Below the pieces are notes generated by a model. It saw nothing but the letters and a program-made list of their open reading frames with translations, had not been told where the DNA came from and ran no database searches. DNA of 64,000 nt from Clostridium_AD sp047624165 (GTDB lineage Bacteria > Bacillota > Clostridia > Clostridiales > Clostridiaceae), in NCBI GenBank assembly GCA_047624165.1, contig JBLHPD010000001.1, positions 1-64,000 of the forward strand, written 5' to 3'. The number at the start of each line of letters is the position of its first letter. Within the stretch, counting starts at the first letter, position 1. Position numbers and translations under genes: made by a program. This document shows positions 17,724 to 26,817 of this stretch, piece by piece.

Positions 17724-18011
17724 TTAGTCATAAAATAATCTTGCTTGTGCTTCAAGTTCTTTAAAGAAAAAAGTAAAATCTTCTAAAGCACAACTAACAC
17801 TTAATTTTATAATTAAAAATTCTTGATGTGAATCAAATTCTAGCCATACTCTGTTATCTTCATTAGTAAAATCATATGTTATGGTGTTTCCATCACCTTT
17901 TAATGTAAAAAGTGTTAAATCAGCTTTATCTTTATACCCATCAATTAGTCTGTAAAAATATTCAAATTTAAAACTTGATTGTCTGCATAATTTGACAGTT
18001 CCAGTAAACAT
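17724..18011 (-). CDS. Hypothetical phage protein
   Basis: I place the start at ATG 18011 (MFTGTVKLCRQSSF) because GGAGG lies 6 nt upstream; a longer frame from 18035 has no such site. The 95-residue product alternates beta-like strands (TLFTLKGDGNTITYDF, then VWLEFDSHQEFLIIKLSVSC) with a C-terminal helix ending in ARLFYD. No family is recognised. It is the gene after the primase-helicase and before the repeat cluster. Confidence 0.6.
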   Translation of the reverse strand: MFTGTVKLCRQSSFKFEYFYRLIDGYKDKADLTLFTLKGDGNTITYDFTNEDNRVWLEFDSHQEFLIIKLSVSCALEDFTFFFKELEAQARLFYD

Positions 18012-18055
18012 TGATAACCTCCTTTTATTGCACACTTTAATCAGATATCGACGTA

Positions 18056-20395
18056 TTAATCCTTATATGGATTGTAAATGTTGCTGCATTCCACAAGGTC
18101 TGTTTGATGATCCTTATCCATTAACCCAATACCTTTCCAATAGATACCAACCTTGGTCCTACCCTTTTCAAATTCCTTTTCAGCCATTTTTCTAGTGAAT
18201 TTAATTGAAGATAAAGTGTATTCTTTATTCTCTTTGCACCACGACTCATAAGTCTTATACAAGTCAGATACATTAACCCTCACGGTTTCACTGCTTGCTA
18301 CTATACATTCGTCAGCTATAAATCTCTGAATAGGGTCAGAATCTATCCTATATTCATCTACAGATGCTTTAACTATATCTGGGATATGTTCACCCTCTTG
18401 TTGCCATTTCAAGCAACCCTCTATAGCCCAGTTTAATATTCCAGTCATTTCAGGTATTAGTTTATTTTCAAAGAAATTAACATCTTTATCACCATCTACG
18501 AATTTATATTTAAAAGGAATTTTTCTAACTCTTCTCCAAATACCCTCGTCGTCATTATTTATTTTTGGCATATGGTTAGTGGACATCCATAATTTAAATG
18601 TTGGCTTAAGGTTAAAACTTGATTCATATAAATTTCTAACTTTTACAGTTTCGTCAGCTCCTGAGGTAAGAGATTTCAATAACCCTTCATCAAAGGACTT
18701 GGACCCTTTCATCTCATTCACATTTACAAACCTTTTTCCTATTAATCCTGCAATCTCTTCTCTAGTACCCTCATCCCCCATTTTTTCCATTAAGCTTTTA
18801 GCATCAAGACCATCAGCATAGTCTCCCATAAATCTCATAATAGTTTTTATAAAAGTTCCTTTACCATTTGCTCCATTACCATGCAAAATATAAAAGCACT
18901 GTAAATTTGCATCTCCAGTCATAGAATAACCAATAGATTTCTGAATATAATTTATCAATTCTGCATCACCTAAGAATATTTTGTTAATAAATTCTATCCA
19001 ATTTGGACATTGTTTTTTAGGATCATACTCGACATCTACAACCTTTGTGCAAAAGTTTCTTCTATCATGTTTTTCAAGTAATCCAGTCTTAAGATTTAAG
19101 GTGCCATTTTTTATATTTAACAGATAATTATTCTTATCAGTTTCAGTAATGATTAGATTGCTTTGTGTCATTGCTTGATTGACCATAGCTTTTATTTTTC
19201 CATCAGATTCACTTCTAAGAACGTATTTTTTAATAGATTCTTTTAATTTCTCTTTTTTTGTTTCTTCATCAAACGTTAATCCCTCCAAGGATATAGCCTC
19301 TCCCTCTACTTGTAATTTTCTAAGTACTTTTCTAGCCAATCCCTCAATCTTGCCTACAAAGTCAAACTCCCAGTGTTTACTGGACCACAATAGCCAATGT
19401 TTACGGACAGGATTATATCTAATGTTTTTACCATATATGGCCATTAATCTTTCAGCATTACCTACATCACTGAAATTAAAATTAATAAGACTCTGGTCTG
19501 CGGCATCATCATATTCATAAATTGATGTGGAATTTATTATTTCCTGTATTTCTTCTTTACCATTTCCAGCTATTATAAAGTCTGTAATATCTTCTTTATC
19601 TAAAATGTTTGGTAACTCAGGACGTTTAACATATTTGGCAACTCCATGGAGCTCTTGAGCAATATAATTTGCATGAGCTATGCCTGGATCATCATTGTCA
19701 TTAAAAATAATAACCTTGGCACCTTTAAATATTTCATTATAAGATTTCTTCCACTTAGGTTTTAACTTACTAGCTGAAGCTCCATCAAAGTTACAACAAC
19801 AGGGGAATCCTAATGCAGTAAGGTTGTCCGCATCCTTTTCACCCTCTGCGATATGAACTTCCTCACCTGCAGATATAGCTTTTAAAATTGCTGGGAGATT
19901 ATACAGTACTGGTTCACAGCCCTCAAATTCCTTTTCAAGTGGATTTACTTTCTTTCCTAAATTCTTGGTCCATTCATTACTACCAGAATAAGTCTCGTAA
20001 TGTAAACCACCCTCTAATCCCCATACAATTGCATCTCCTATTTTTCTTCTCTGAGTGAAATTTTTCTTTTTTGCATCAGTAGCCTTAAATCTTACTTTTT
20101 CAAATAGAAGATCACCATTACCATCTCTATACTGATATATCTTTTCAAATCTACTATCATAATCACCTGAAGGTAATGGATTATCAAACAAATCACTTAT
20201 CGTTAATCCTGCTGCATCTAAAATATCAGCAATTTCACATCCGGCATGACAACTCATGACAGTTTTACCCTCTCTATCATCGTGCCAGATGGATAAACTA
20301 GCTTCCTTATCTGGATGCGCAGGACAAATAGTTATATATCCTTTACCTTTCTTTTTTACATTTTTAAACTTAGATAAAATAATATTAAAGTCCAT
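18056..20395 (-). CDS. Phage primase-helicase (TOPRIM plus D5/P4-type SF3 helicase)
   Basis: This 779-residue protein combines primase and helicase functions. Near the N-terminus a zinc-binding region has CPAHPDKEASLSI and CHAGC. A TOPRIM segment follows (HIAEGEKDADNLTALGFP, later VIIFNDNDDPG), around residues 180-240. The C-terminal half is a D5/P4-like SF3 helicase with Walker A GNGANGKGT near residue 500, followed by a D5_N-to-C layout and KLWMSTNHMPKI. It should open and prime the phage origin. The nearest repeat cluster lies 0.5 kb downstream. Confidence 0.92.
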   Translation of the reverse strand: MDFNIILSKFKNVKKKGKGYITICPAHPDKEASLSIWHDDREGKTVMSCHAGCEIADILDAAGLTISDLFDNPLPSGDYDSRFEKIYQYRDGNGDLLFEKVRFKATDAKKKNFTQRRKIGDAIVWGLEGGLHYETYSGSNEWTKNLGKKVNPLEKEFEGCEPVLYNLPAILKAISAGEEVHIAEGEKDADNLTALGFPCCCNFDGASASKLKPKWKKSYNEIFKGAKVIIFNDNDDPGIAHANYIAQELHGVAKYVKRPELPNILDKEDITDFIIAGNGKEEIQEIINSTSIYEYDDAADQSLINFNFSDVGNAERLMAIYGKNIRYNPVRKHWLLWSSKHWEFDFVGKIEGLARKVLRKLQVEGEAISLEGLTFDEETKKEKLKESIKKYVLRSESDGKIKAMVNQAMTQSNLIITETDKNNYLLNIKNGTLNLKTGLLEKHDRRNFCTKVVDVEYDPKKQCPNWIEFINKIFLGDAELINYIQKSIGYSMTGDANLQCFYILHGNGANGKGTFIKTIMRFMGDYADGLDAKSLMEKMGDEGTREEIAGLIGKRFVNVNEMKGSKSFDEGLLKSLTSGADETVKVRNLYESSFNLKPTFKLWMSTNHMPKINNDDEGIWRRVRKIPFKYKFVDGDKDVNFFENKLIPEMTGILNWAIEGCLKWQQEGEHIPDIVKASVDEYRIDSDPIQRFIADECIVASSETVRVNVSDLYKTYESWCKENKEYTLSSIKFTRKMAEKEFEKGRTKVGIYWKGIGLMDKDHQTDLVECSNIYNPYKD

Positions 20396-20421
20396 GCGCT
20401 ACCACCTTTCTATGCCTTTGT

Positions 20422-21057
20422 TCAATTTTCTATAAAGCCCTTATGAACTAATATATTTCTAACTCCATATCGTAAAGTATTATATATTTCGCTCCCCATA
20501 AATTCCTTTGAAGTGGGACGTATTATAGTTTTAAACTCTCTTTCCAGTGCTTTGAATCTTTTGTATAATGTACTCGCATCATATTTGCTTCTGAAATTTC
20601 CTTTTCTTATATCTTCATCAAAATTTTTGCCTTCCATGAAGATATAAAATTCAATCCCATATTTATTTATTGAAGTTAACTCTTGTTTCATTCTGTTATA
20701 GTCAGTTTTTAAAACCTTTGCTAGATATTTTTCACCAAATAATTCTATTATTTCTTTCTTAATTTCATTTATATTAGTCTTATTATCTTTCAGATTCATG
20801 GCCAATTCATCAATGCAGAACTTTCTTTCTATTACTAATTCATCGGTAAAATAAATATCTCTAGTTTGTCCTACAAAACTTCCAAGAGGCAGATAACATC
20901 CGTAATCTCCATAGTCAAGCTTCTGTACTTTATATTTTTTTTTGCTTTTATCGAACCATTCAGTGATATGACTATTGGCCTGTTCCCGTGAATCCACCAA
21001 TATAACCATTTTATTTAGTAATTCATTTATTTCTTTGTCTGTGAATTTATATCTCAA
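20422..21057 (-). CDS. ERCC4-type nuclease
   Basis: The ERCC4 nuclease signature is clear: VILVDSREQ, then KLDYGDYGCYLP, then LVIERKFCIDEL (the ERK motif). These carry the metal-binding Asp and Glu and the catalytic Lys. I prefer the TTG start at 21057 because GGAGAG lies 8 nt upstream, while the ATG at 21075 lacks a site; the product is 211 residues. Enzymes of this kind in phages cut branched DNA such as recombination or replication forks. It lies between ssb and the primase-helicase gene. Confidence 0.85.
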   Translation of the reverse strand: MRYKFTDKEINELLNKMVILVDSREQANSHITEWFDKSKKKYKVQKLDYGDYGCYLPLGSFVGQTRDIYFTDELVIERKFCIDELAMNLKDNKTNINEIKKEIIELFGEKYLAKVLKTDYNRMKQELTSINKYGIEFYIFMEGKNFDEDIRKGNFRSKYDASTLYKRFKALEREFKTIIRPTSKEFMGSEIYNTLRYGVRNILVHKGFIEN

Positions 21058-21091
21058 AACTATCTCTCCTTTCATTTGTTTACATCATTTG

Positions 21092-21526
21092 TTAAAAAGG
21101 GATATCGCCATCGTCGATTGGAGTTATATCACTATTACTACCAAAACTATTATCATCATTCGAATTGCTATTATCTCCACTTTGATTCGAACCTGTATCG
21201 GAAGCTTTATCACCCCATTCAAGGAAATTAACCTCGTCAGCAATAACTTCAGTAACATATCTTCTGGTACCGTCTTTTGCTTCATAATTTCTAGTTTGAA
21301 TATTTCCGGAAACACTTAAAAGTTTTCCTTTGCTCATGTATTTGGCAGTAGCTTCCGCTGTCTTACCAAATACCACAACTGGTATAAAGTCTGCTTCGGG
21401 ATGACCTTCTCGCTTAAATCTTCTATTAACGGCTACAGTAAATGTGGCTACAGCCGTTCCTGTTCCTTAAGCAAATTTCAACTCAGGATCTTTTGTTAAT
21501 CTACCAACTAAAACTACTTTATTCAT
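21092..21526 (-). pseudogene. ssb: Single-stranded DNA-binding protein gene interrupted by a nonsense codon
   Basis: From ATG 21526 (GAGGTAA upstream) the frame reads MNKVVLVGRLTKDPELKFA, then TAA at 21469-21467. It continues in frame GTGTAVATFTVAVNRRFK, EADFIPVVVFGKTAEATAKYM and the acidic SSB tail DDGDIPF. An SSB would have CAA (Gln) where the TAA is. Without the stop, the protein would be 144 residues. A single C-to-T change explains it, or a sequencing error. The remaining frame from GTG 21376 lacks the first third of the OB fold. Confidence 0.85.
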
Positions 21527-21555
21527 TTTTCAGTTACCTCCTTAAAATATTTCAC

Positions 21556-22581
21556 TTATAAGTGCTCAGCCATGCCGTTAATTAGCTTCAAGATATTACT
21601 TTTACATTTCTCATAGGTCTCTGGGTAATCTTTTTTTATTTCAGCCATTATTTCTAGTTCTTCTCTAAAAGTTTTTTGAAGTTCTTCATAATAAATTTTA
21701 AATTTAATGACCGGCTGAGTAGTATTTTGGCTACCCTTGCTTCTAAATTCCTCAAGTTCCCTTTGAACTTCCTCAGGTATCTTTTCTATCACGACTGGCT
21801 CAGCTGTTATTACATCAATCGGTTTTTCTTTAAGCTGAGTCTCAAGTTCATCTATCTTTTGAGCTGAACTATCCAAGTCAATTTGTATTTCCTTAAGAGA
21901 TGCCTGGAGTCTTGTTACCTCTTCATTATTTCCATTTGCTTTGGCCTCTCCAATGAATGTTTGAAGTTTTGTAATTTCTTCTTTAGAATTCTCCTTCTCC
22001 TTTTTCAAGCTATCCTTTTCTTTTTGAAGTGTAATTTCTATGGCTTTCAACTTGTTTTCATATATTTGCTTATCATCTATAAGTTGTTTTCTCAATTTTT
22101 CAGATTTTTCATAATGTCCTTGATTTGTCCTTTCTAATCGTTTATAGCTGTCTGATACTTTTTCATACGAATTACGTTCAGTTTCTATCTGTGCCTCTGC
22201 CGTCTTTAATTTGTTTTCCAGTTCTTTTTTATCCTTAATAGCCTGCTGAAATTCTTTTGTAGTCATTCCTTCAACTGGGTTAGTTTGAATAAATTCTTCT
22301 CGCTCCTCTTGAGGCAACGAAAGCAGCGCAAATATTTTACCTGTGCCCAAATTACGCAACGTTGCGTAATCTTCAAATTCATTAGCAACTTTCATAAATT
22401 TATTTGCAGTTTGTTGGCTAAAATCAACTTTTTCATCTAACCACTTTCCAAATTCCCCATGAGGTAAACCTTCCTTAACTGCCACCAACCTTTTACCAAT
22501 TTCAATGATATTTTGTGCTGTCTGCTGTTTTAAAAATAGTATTTCAGTGGTTAATGTATCTACGTTTTGGACTTCATTCAT
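21556..22581 (-). CDS. DUF3102-family protein with long coiled coil
   Basis: Residues about 1-100 match DUF3102 (AQNIIEIGKRLVAVKEGLPHG, then FSQQTANKFMKVANEF), a helical domain found in phage and mobile-element proteins. Residues about 115-255 are a long coiled coil rich in Glu, Lys and Leu. The C-terminal part (KFKIYYEELQKTFREEL) is again helical. The product is 341 residues with AAGGAGGG upstream. A DNA-related or partition-like role is possible but not shown. It lies between pcfJ-like and ssb genes. Confidence 0.8.
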   Translation of the reverse strand: MNEVQNVDTLTTEILFLKQQTAQNIIEIGKRLVAVKEGLPHGEFGKWLDEKVDFSQQTANKFMKVANEFEDYATLRNLGTGKIFALLSLPQEEREEFIQTNPVEGMTTKEFQQAIKDKKELENKLKTAEAQIETERNSYEKVSDSYKRLERTNQGHYEKSEKLRKQLIDDKQIYENKLKAIEITLQKEKDSLKKEKENSKEEITKLQTFIGEAKANGNNEEVTRLQASLKEIQIDLDSSAQKIDELETQLKEKPIDVITAEPVVIEKIPEEVQRELEEFRSKGSQNTTQPVIKFKIYYEELQKTFREELEIMAEIKKDYPETYEKCKSNILKLINGMAEHL

Positions 22582-22601
22582 AATATTTCCCTCCTTTTGA
22601 T

Positions 22602-24164
22602 TTAAGCTGAAATAGTTATTCTGTTTTGGACTATTACCTTTTTCTTAGTTAGCTTCTTTTTTGTAAATACTTTTATAAATTCTTGTACATCCACGCTTGG
22701 AGACCGATTATTCTTTCCATGAATCTGAATGATTTTATCTTGCTTAATCTCTATGGTGTAATATGACTTGTCCAATTCTGAGGCTTTGCGTATAAAGAAG
22801 ATGTTGGTTTCACCTCTTGCATGTCTATCTGCATAGCCTCCAACACAGTGAGTAAGTGCAGCACCTTCTGCAATAAGTTCACCAGAGCTTTCTGCCGGTC
22901 TTATTATTAATCCATTACATTCAAATATATATTTTCCTAAGAGTTTAACTCTATTTTTAATTAATGAATCAAGCTTTTCATCCTTTTGCATTTTAATTTG
23001 CTTAATAGTATTTTGATGTGCAGTGAAGAGATCTCTTGGAAATACAACTTGGTCTTTTGTAGTATCCATTTCAAGTTTTATACAATCTGATATATAGTCT
23101 CTAAATGTTGTTAGCACACTGCTGTGACCATAATAGTGTTTTCCTGTTTTATAGATGTTATAGTCGTTGTATTGCTTTGAGAAATAATTTAAAAGTTTTT
23201 TCATGGAGCTATACTTCAACGCATTTTGTAAAGAGTCATAACAACATAAATAATTTTTTGCTACACTAATGGTTTCTACTAATGTTAAATTCCAATTACG
23301 TTTTCTTGCATCCTGAAAAATTTTTAAAAATGAGAATGTTATATTTATTTTTTGAGCTCTTATTTGCTTTAGATCTTGCTTATTTACTTTTAGTATCTTA
23401 AATATAGTTTTACCTCTCCAATTTATCGTCCTATATGTTAATCCTCCAGCAAGCTTCTTTTCTACTAATTCCTTGCAACCTTCTTTGGTTAAATATTCTA
23501 TATTGGGATACTTAGTATATAGCTCAAAAAACTTGGTCATATCTCCACAATGGTAACTATCCCATGTGCTATATTTAAAAGGTATGTCTTCAACTGCTGC
23601 CTCTATACTTTCCCTTGAGTAACCTACCCTGCAACCTCTTTGCTCAAATGGTCCAGTTAGCGAAAAAATACTGCTTGTTTTTTCAAAACTATCACCGTAA
23701 AAAGAATGTTCCATCATTATACTTTCACCTTTGGTTGCATCAAATATATACCTAGCCATTAAAAAGTAATCCGTTTTTACATTAGTATAATCATATCTAT
23801 AATCCCTTTGAGCCTGTATACCTCTTGCTATAATCACATTGGGGTCTTTTATAGACTTTTCATAATAGACGAAATACACATTATCAATCATATATTTTCT
23901 TCCCATTCCACTTGACCTCACCATTACTTTACTTTTACAGTTAGGGCAAGTGGTTTCCTCATTATGTTTCAAAGCATCTGTTTTAAATTCAGCACTACAG
24001 TGCGTACAATAACCATACTGTTGCTTCTTATCTTTCCGAGTAAATATATACCTACTAAATTTAAAAGCCTCTTCTATCGCATATTTCTTTATTTCATCGC
24101 TTACATCAGGTGAAAAATGATCCGTATATTCTTTATTTCTAACATCTACTTCCAATACATTCAT
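22602..24164 (-). CDS. PcfJ-like protein
   Basis: The 520-residue protein has an N-terminal zinc ribbon (YCTHCSAEF and TCPNCKSKV, residues about 48-75). Its C-terminal PcfJ-like domain carries a signature GAALTHCVGGYADRHARGET (Cys and His conserved) followed by FFIRKASELDKSYYTIEI and HGKNNR. PcfJ was first named in the conjugative plasmid pCF10; homologues occur in many phages, and their function is uncertain. AGGAG sits immediately before ATG 24164, so a TTG at 24155 could be the real start. Confidence 0.82.
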   Translation of the reverse strand: MNVLEVDVRNKEYTDHFSPDVSDEIKKYAIEEAFKFSRYIFTRKDKKQQYGYCTHCSAEFKTDALKHNEETTCPNCKSKVMVRSSGMGRKYMIDNVYFVYYEKSIKDPNVIIARGIQAQRDYRYDYTNVKTDYFLMARYIFDATKGESIMMEHSFYGDSFEKTSSIFSLTGPFEQRGCRVGYSRESIEAAVEDIPFKYSTWDSYHCGDMTKFFELYTKYPNIEYLTKEGCKELVEKKLAGGLTYRTINWRGKTIFKILKVNKQDLKQIRAQKINITFSFLKIFQDARKRNWNLTLVETISVAKNYLCCYDSLQNALKYSSMKKLLNYFSKQYNDYNIYKTGKHYYGHSSVLTTFRDYISDCIKLEMDTTKDQVVFPRDLFTAHQNTIKQIKMQKDEKLDSLIKNRVKLLGKYIFECNGLIIRPAESSGELIAEGAALTHCVGGYADRHARGETNIFFIRKASELDKSYYTIEIKQDKIIQIHGKNNRSPSVDVQEFIKVFTKKKLTKKKVIVQNRITISA

Positions 24165-24167
24165 CTC

Positions 24168-24536
24168 CTAAAAATCTAATTCAACATTAAATTCAATCTC
24201 TGATTCCTGTTTTTTTATAACAGGCAATTCTACTACCGGCGCCTTAACTTTAGAAACTGTATTCGTAATGGATGATTCAATCCCAAAATATTCAAGTACA
24301 ATTCTAAACCCTTCTTGATCAGTAAGCACCGCGTGATTCCCAACTTTCTTTTTTGCAGCAACCTTCCTCATTTCCTCGAAACTTTTTTCGATTGTTTTTC
24401 CTTCTTGTAAAATTTTCTCTGCATTACTGTGATTGTCCTGAAGATGCTGCTGAAGAAATTCTCCGATAACCTGGATGCAAGGATCATTACTTTTTACTAT
24501 TTCAGCTTTTAATTTTTCACTTGCTTTTTCTATCAT
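24168..24536 (-). CDS. PcfK-like protein
   Basis: A 122-residue protein starting at ATG 24536, which overlaps the upstream stop (ATGA). It begins MIEKASEKLKAEIVKS, and its acidic C-terminus ends in EIEFNVELDF. PcfK-like proteins are the regular partner of PcfJ on mobile elements. Adjacency to the pcfJ-like gene (3 nt gap) supports the call. The biochemical role is not known to me. Confidence 0.75.
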   Translation of the reverse strand: MIEKASEKLKAEIVKSNDPCIQVIGEFLQQHLQDNHSNAEKILQEGKTIEKSFEEMRKVAAKKKVGNHAVLTDQEGFRIVLEYFGIESSITNTVSKVKAPVVELPVIKKQESEIEFNVELDF

Positions 24537-25288
24537 GCCTGTACACCTTCTTTTCTGTAAGACCTTTCCCAAATTTCAAGAGCTTCCAATGATTCATCTA
24601 CCTTTTCTTTACGTATAAATTCTTCAAACGGATAAGCTTTTACACCATATTTATCGAATGTATAACGTCCATGCTTACCTACCATTACCACCGGTATAAG
24701 TTTAGTAATTTCAAAGATGTCTTCTCTTACCTTTTCAGTTTTAACAGAATTTATTACATCAGCTTTCCAGTTGATTCCTTCAACCCTAGGATTTATTATT
24801 TCTTTTACTTTACTGATTAATTTTTCATTTCTTATAGTTGCACTTTCCTTAGCTTCAGCAAATATTTTCTCATTATTTTCATGGAATTTTTCTTTAGCTT
24901 TGACAAATTCATCTGAAACTATCTTTCCTATATTTACATTAGGTATTGATTTAAACATTGGAGTATTAACTGCCTTTATTGGAGATTTTCCAGCCACTTC
25001 TGTGATCTTATTATCCATTTTGGTGATAATACCGACTTTATTGTGATTTAACACCGTTTCTTGTGATTTATCTGCAGCTTCTTTGCTAATTTTAATTTTT
25101 GCTTTCATTTCCCTTTCAAGTTCAACGTAATATGGTTTAGCCATAAATTCTTTTCTCCAAGCCGGATAGTATGTGAAAGCGGTTGCTTGTGATACTCCGG
25201 TTGTACTCATTGCTATTTCAATAGCTCTATCGCGTTTGGCTTCTGAGTGTGCGTCGAATATTGCATAACATTCATCTTTTTTACTCAT
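24533..25288 (-). CDS. Hypothetical phage protein with N-terminal helical DNA-binding-like region
   Basis: A 251-residue protein with GGAGGTTG upstream. The N-terminus (RDRAIEIAMSTTGVSQATAF) could be a helix-turn-helix, since ATTGVSQATA resembles a recognition segment. The middle is Lys- and Glu-rich and probably helical. The C-terminus has IPVVMVGKHGRYTFDKYG. I do not recognise a family. It is translationally coupled to the PcfK-like gene and follows the exonuclease gene, suggesting a role in early DNA metabolism. Confidence 0.65.
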   Translation of the reverse strand: MSKKDECYAIFDAHSEAKRDRAIEIAMSTTGVSQATAFTYYPAWRKEFMAKPYYVELEREMKAKIKISKEAADKSQETVLNHNKVGIITKMDNKITEVAGKSPIKAVNTPMFKSIPNVNIGKIVSDEFVKAKEKFHENNEKIFAEAKESATIRNEKLISKVKEIINPRVEGINWKADVINSVKTEKVREDIFEITKLIPVVMVGKHGRYTFDKYGVKAYPFEEFIRKEKVDESLEALEIWERSYRKEGVQA

Positions 25289-25310
25289 TTATAATTCAAC
25301 CTCCTAATTA

Positions 25311-26123
25311 TTAATAAATTCCCAATTCCATTTCATATTCTGATAAACTAATTGGCTTAAGAATCTTTTTAACACTTCTACAATAATCACATTTACCACA
25401 GAAGATAGGTTCTATAGTTCCATTTCTAACATCCGTAATGTGCGATAATCTACTTTCAATTTCTGCTAATTTATCTGGAATAAAACTCTTTCCCATGTAA
25501 ATTACTTCATGATCAGGGACTTCCTGTTTATCCACAACTATTAAATAAGGTTCCAAATAATCCACAAGTCCTGTGTTTTGTTTTAATATTTCTGAATAAA
25601 TTGCTATTTGAGCATAATAATCATATTTATTTATAAAGGTTTCTTTACTTCTAATTTCATTATTCCAATAAGACTCTTGAAGATTCTTTGTTGTTTTTAT
25701 ATCTGCGAAATATCCTTTTTCTAAGTTCAAAATATCTACTTGAATTTTAAAATCTACACCGCCAATTTTTCCAGTAAATATCTGTTCTTTAGTACCCTCT
25801 CGTATTTGTTCAACTAGAGGATCATTCCTGAGCACATTAATCATTTGGTCACCGAGCGCATATTTTTTTAAAAGTGAACCATCATTTTTAAAAAGTTGAG
25901 GAGTATCTGCGATGAATTTTTGCAAGTCTCCACTTGACCAACTGTGTACGTACGAACCTAACAAGAATGCTGGATTATCTTTTTCAACCCATAAGCCATT
26001 ACGCTTAGCCACTTCCTTGGCTTCACATCCACCGTGGAGGACATCCCAAGCTTTGAAACTAGAAGAACCCATATATAAAGCCTCAGCCTCTTTGCTAAAG
26101 TAATTTTGTCTAGTTAGTTCCAT
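25311..26123 (-). CDS. PD-(D/E)XK family exonuclease (RecE/Cas4-like)
   Basis: I place the start at ATG 26123, overlapping the RecT-like gene, giving 270 residues. The nuclease core is visible as FKIQVDILNLEKGYFADIKT (the D-x(n)-DIK motif), preceded by GSYVHSW and followed by YYAQIAIYSEIL. Near the end are Cys pairs (FCGKCDYCRSV) that could hold an iron-sulfur or zinc site, as in Cas4/AddB-like nucleases. It probably makes 3' single-stranded ends for the neighbouring annealase. Confidence 0.8.
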   Translation of the reverse strand: MELTRQNYFSKEAEALYMGSSSFKAWDVLHGGCEAKEVAKRNGLWVEKDNPAFLLGSYVHSWSSGDLQKFIADTPQLFKNDGSLLKKYALGDQMINVLRNDPLVEQIREGTKEQIFTGKIGGVDFKIQVDILNLEKGYFADIKTTKNLQESYWNNEIRSKETFINKYDYYAQIAIYSEILKQNTGLVDYLEPYLIVVDKQEVPDHEVIYMGKSFIPDKLAEIESRLSHITDVRNGTIEPIFCGKCDYCRSVKKILKPISLSEYEMELGIY

Positions 26124-26817
26124 CAGTCTCACCCACCCCTGGAAAATCTTCGTAATCTGTTTCAATTATATTTTCATTTGTCTCGCCCTTATCTGTTTCA
26201 CTCTTATCTTTTGTAGTATTAAAAGTATCTGGAACTTTTTCAGTAACATCAATTTTAACTTTTGGTGTTCCTCCGTTTTCTTCATCTGAATAAATTCCCA
26301 TTAATAAGTCTGAACAGTAAAGTCTACCAAAAAAACTTGCAGCTCTATATCTAATCATTACTTCCGGCATGGTTTTCCATTTACTACTGCTCTTACTTAA
26401 CCATCCTTCTTCCTTTGCCATCTTCATGCTAATGACTGGACCCAATATTTCCTCCCCACTATAATTTTTAGTGTAGGCATAACATGACATCTCATCACTT
26501 TTGCCCTCTAACTTGAATTTAAGACTTTCCGCGAATCTCTTAGAATTATTGATAAGTGCGATTATAAATTGACTGCTCCATGACGGTCTACCATTTATTA
26601 CATATAAGTTTTGCATTACCATCATTGGAGATATTCCTATCCTATTTGACATATCCAAAGCTATTAACGTATTGGATATGTTGTTTCTATAATCCTGTGG
26701 CACTATGGTGGACTTAGAAAGTGCTGTTGCCATCCTCTGTGCTAACTCAAACTTATCTTGATTCTCAAAAATTGAAATTGAATTATTTTCTACTGGCTGA
26801 ATTTTGTTATCTTCCAT
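26110..26817 (-). CDS. RecT-like single-strand annealing protein
   Basis: The 235-residue protein has the RecT/Bet-like segment GISPMMVMQNLYVINGRPSW followed by SSQFIIALINNS, and the late VMIRYRAASFFGRLYCSDLL. The acidic C-terminal tail is typical of SSB-interacting annealases. It overlaps the exonuclease start by 14 nt and follows the ATPase gene. RecT-type proteins pair complementary strands for phage recombination. Confidence 0.83.
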   Translation of the reverse strand: MEDNKIQPVENNSISIFENQDKFELAQRMATALSKSTIVPQDYRNNISNTLIALDMSNRIGISPMMVMQNLYVINGRPSWSSQFIIALINNSKRFAESLKFKLEGKSDEMSCYAYTKNYSGEEILGPVISMKMAKEEGWLSKSSSKWKTMPEVMIRYRAASFFGRLYCSDLLMGIYSDEENGGTPKVKIDVTEKVPDTFNTTKDKSETDKGETNENIIETDYEDFPGVGETDGTN

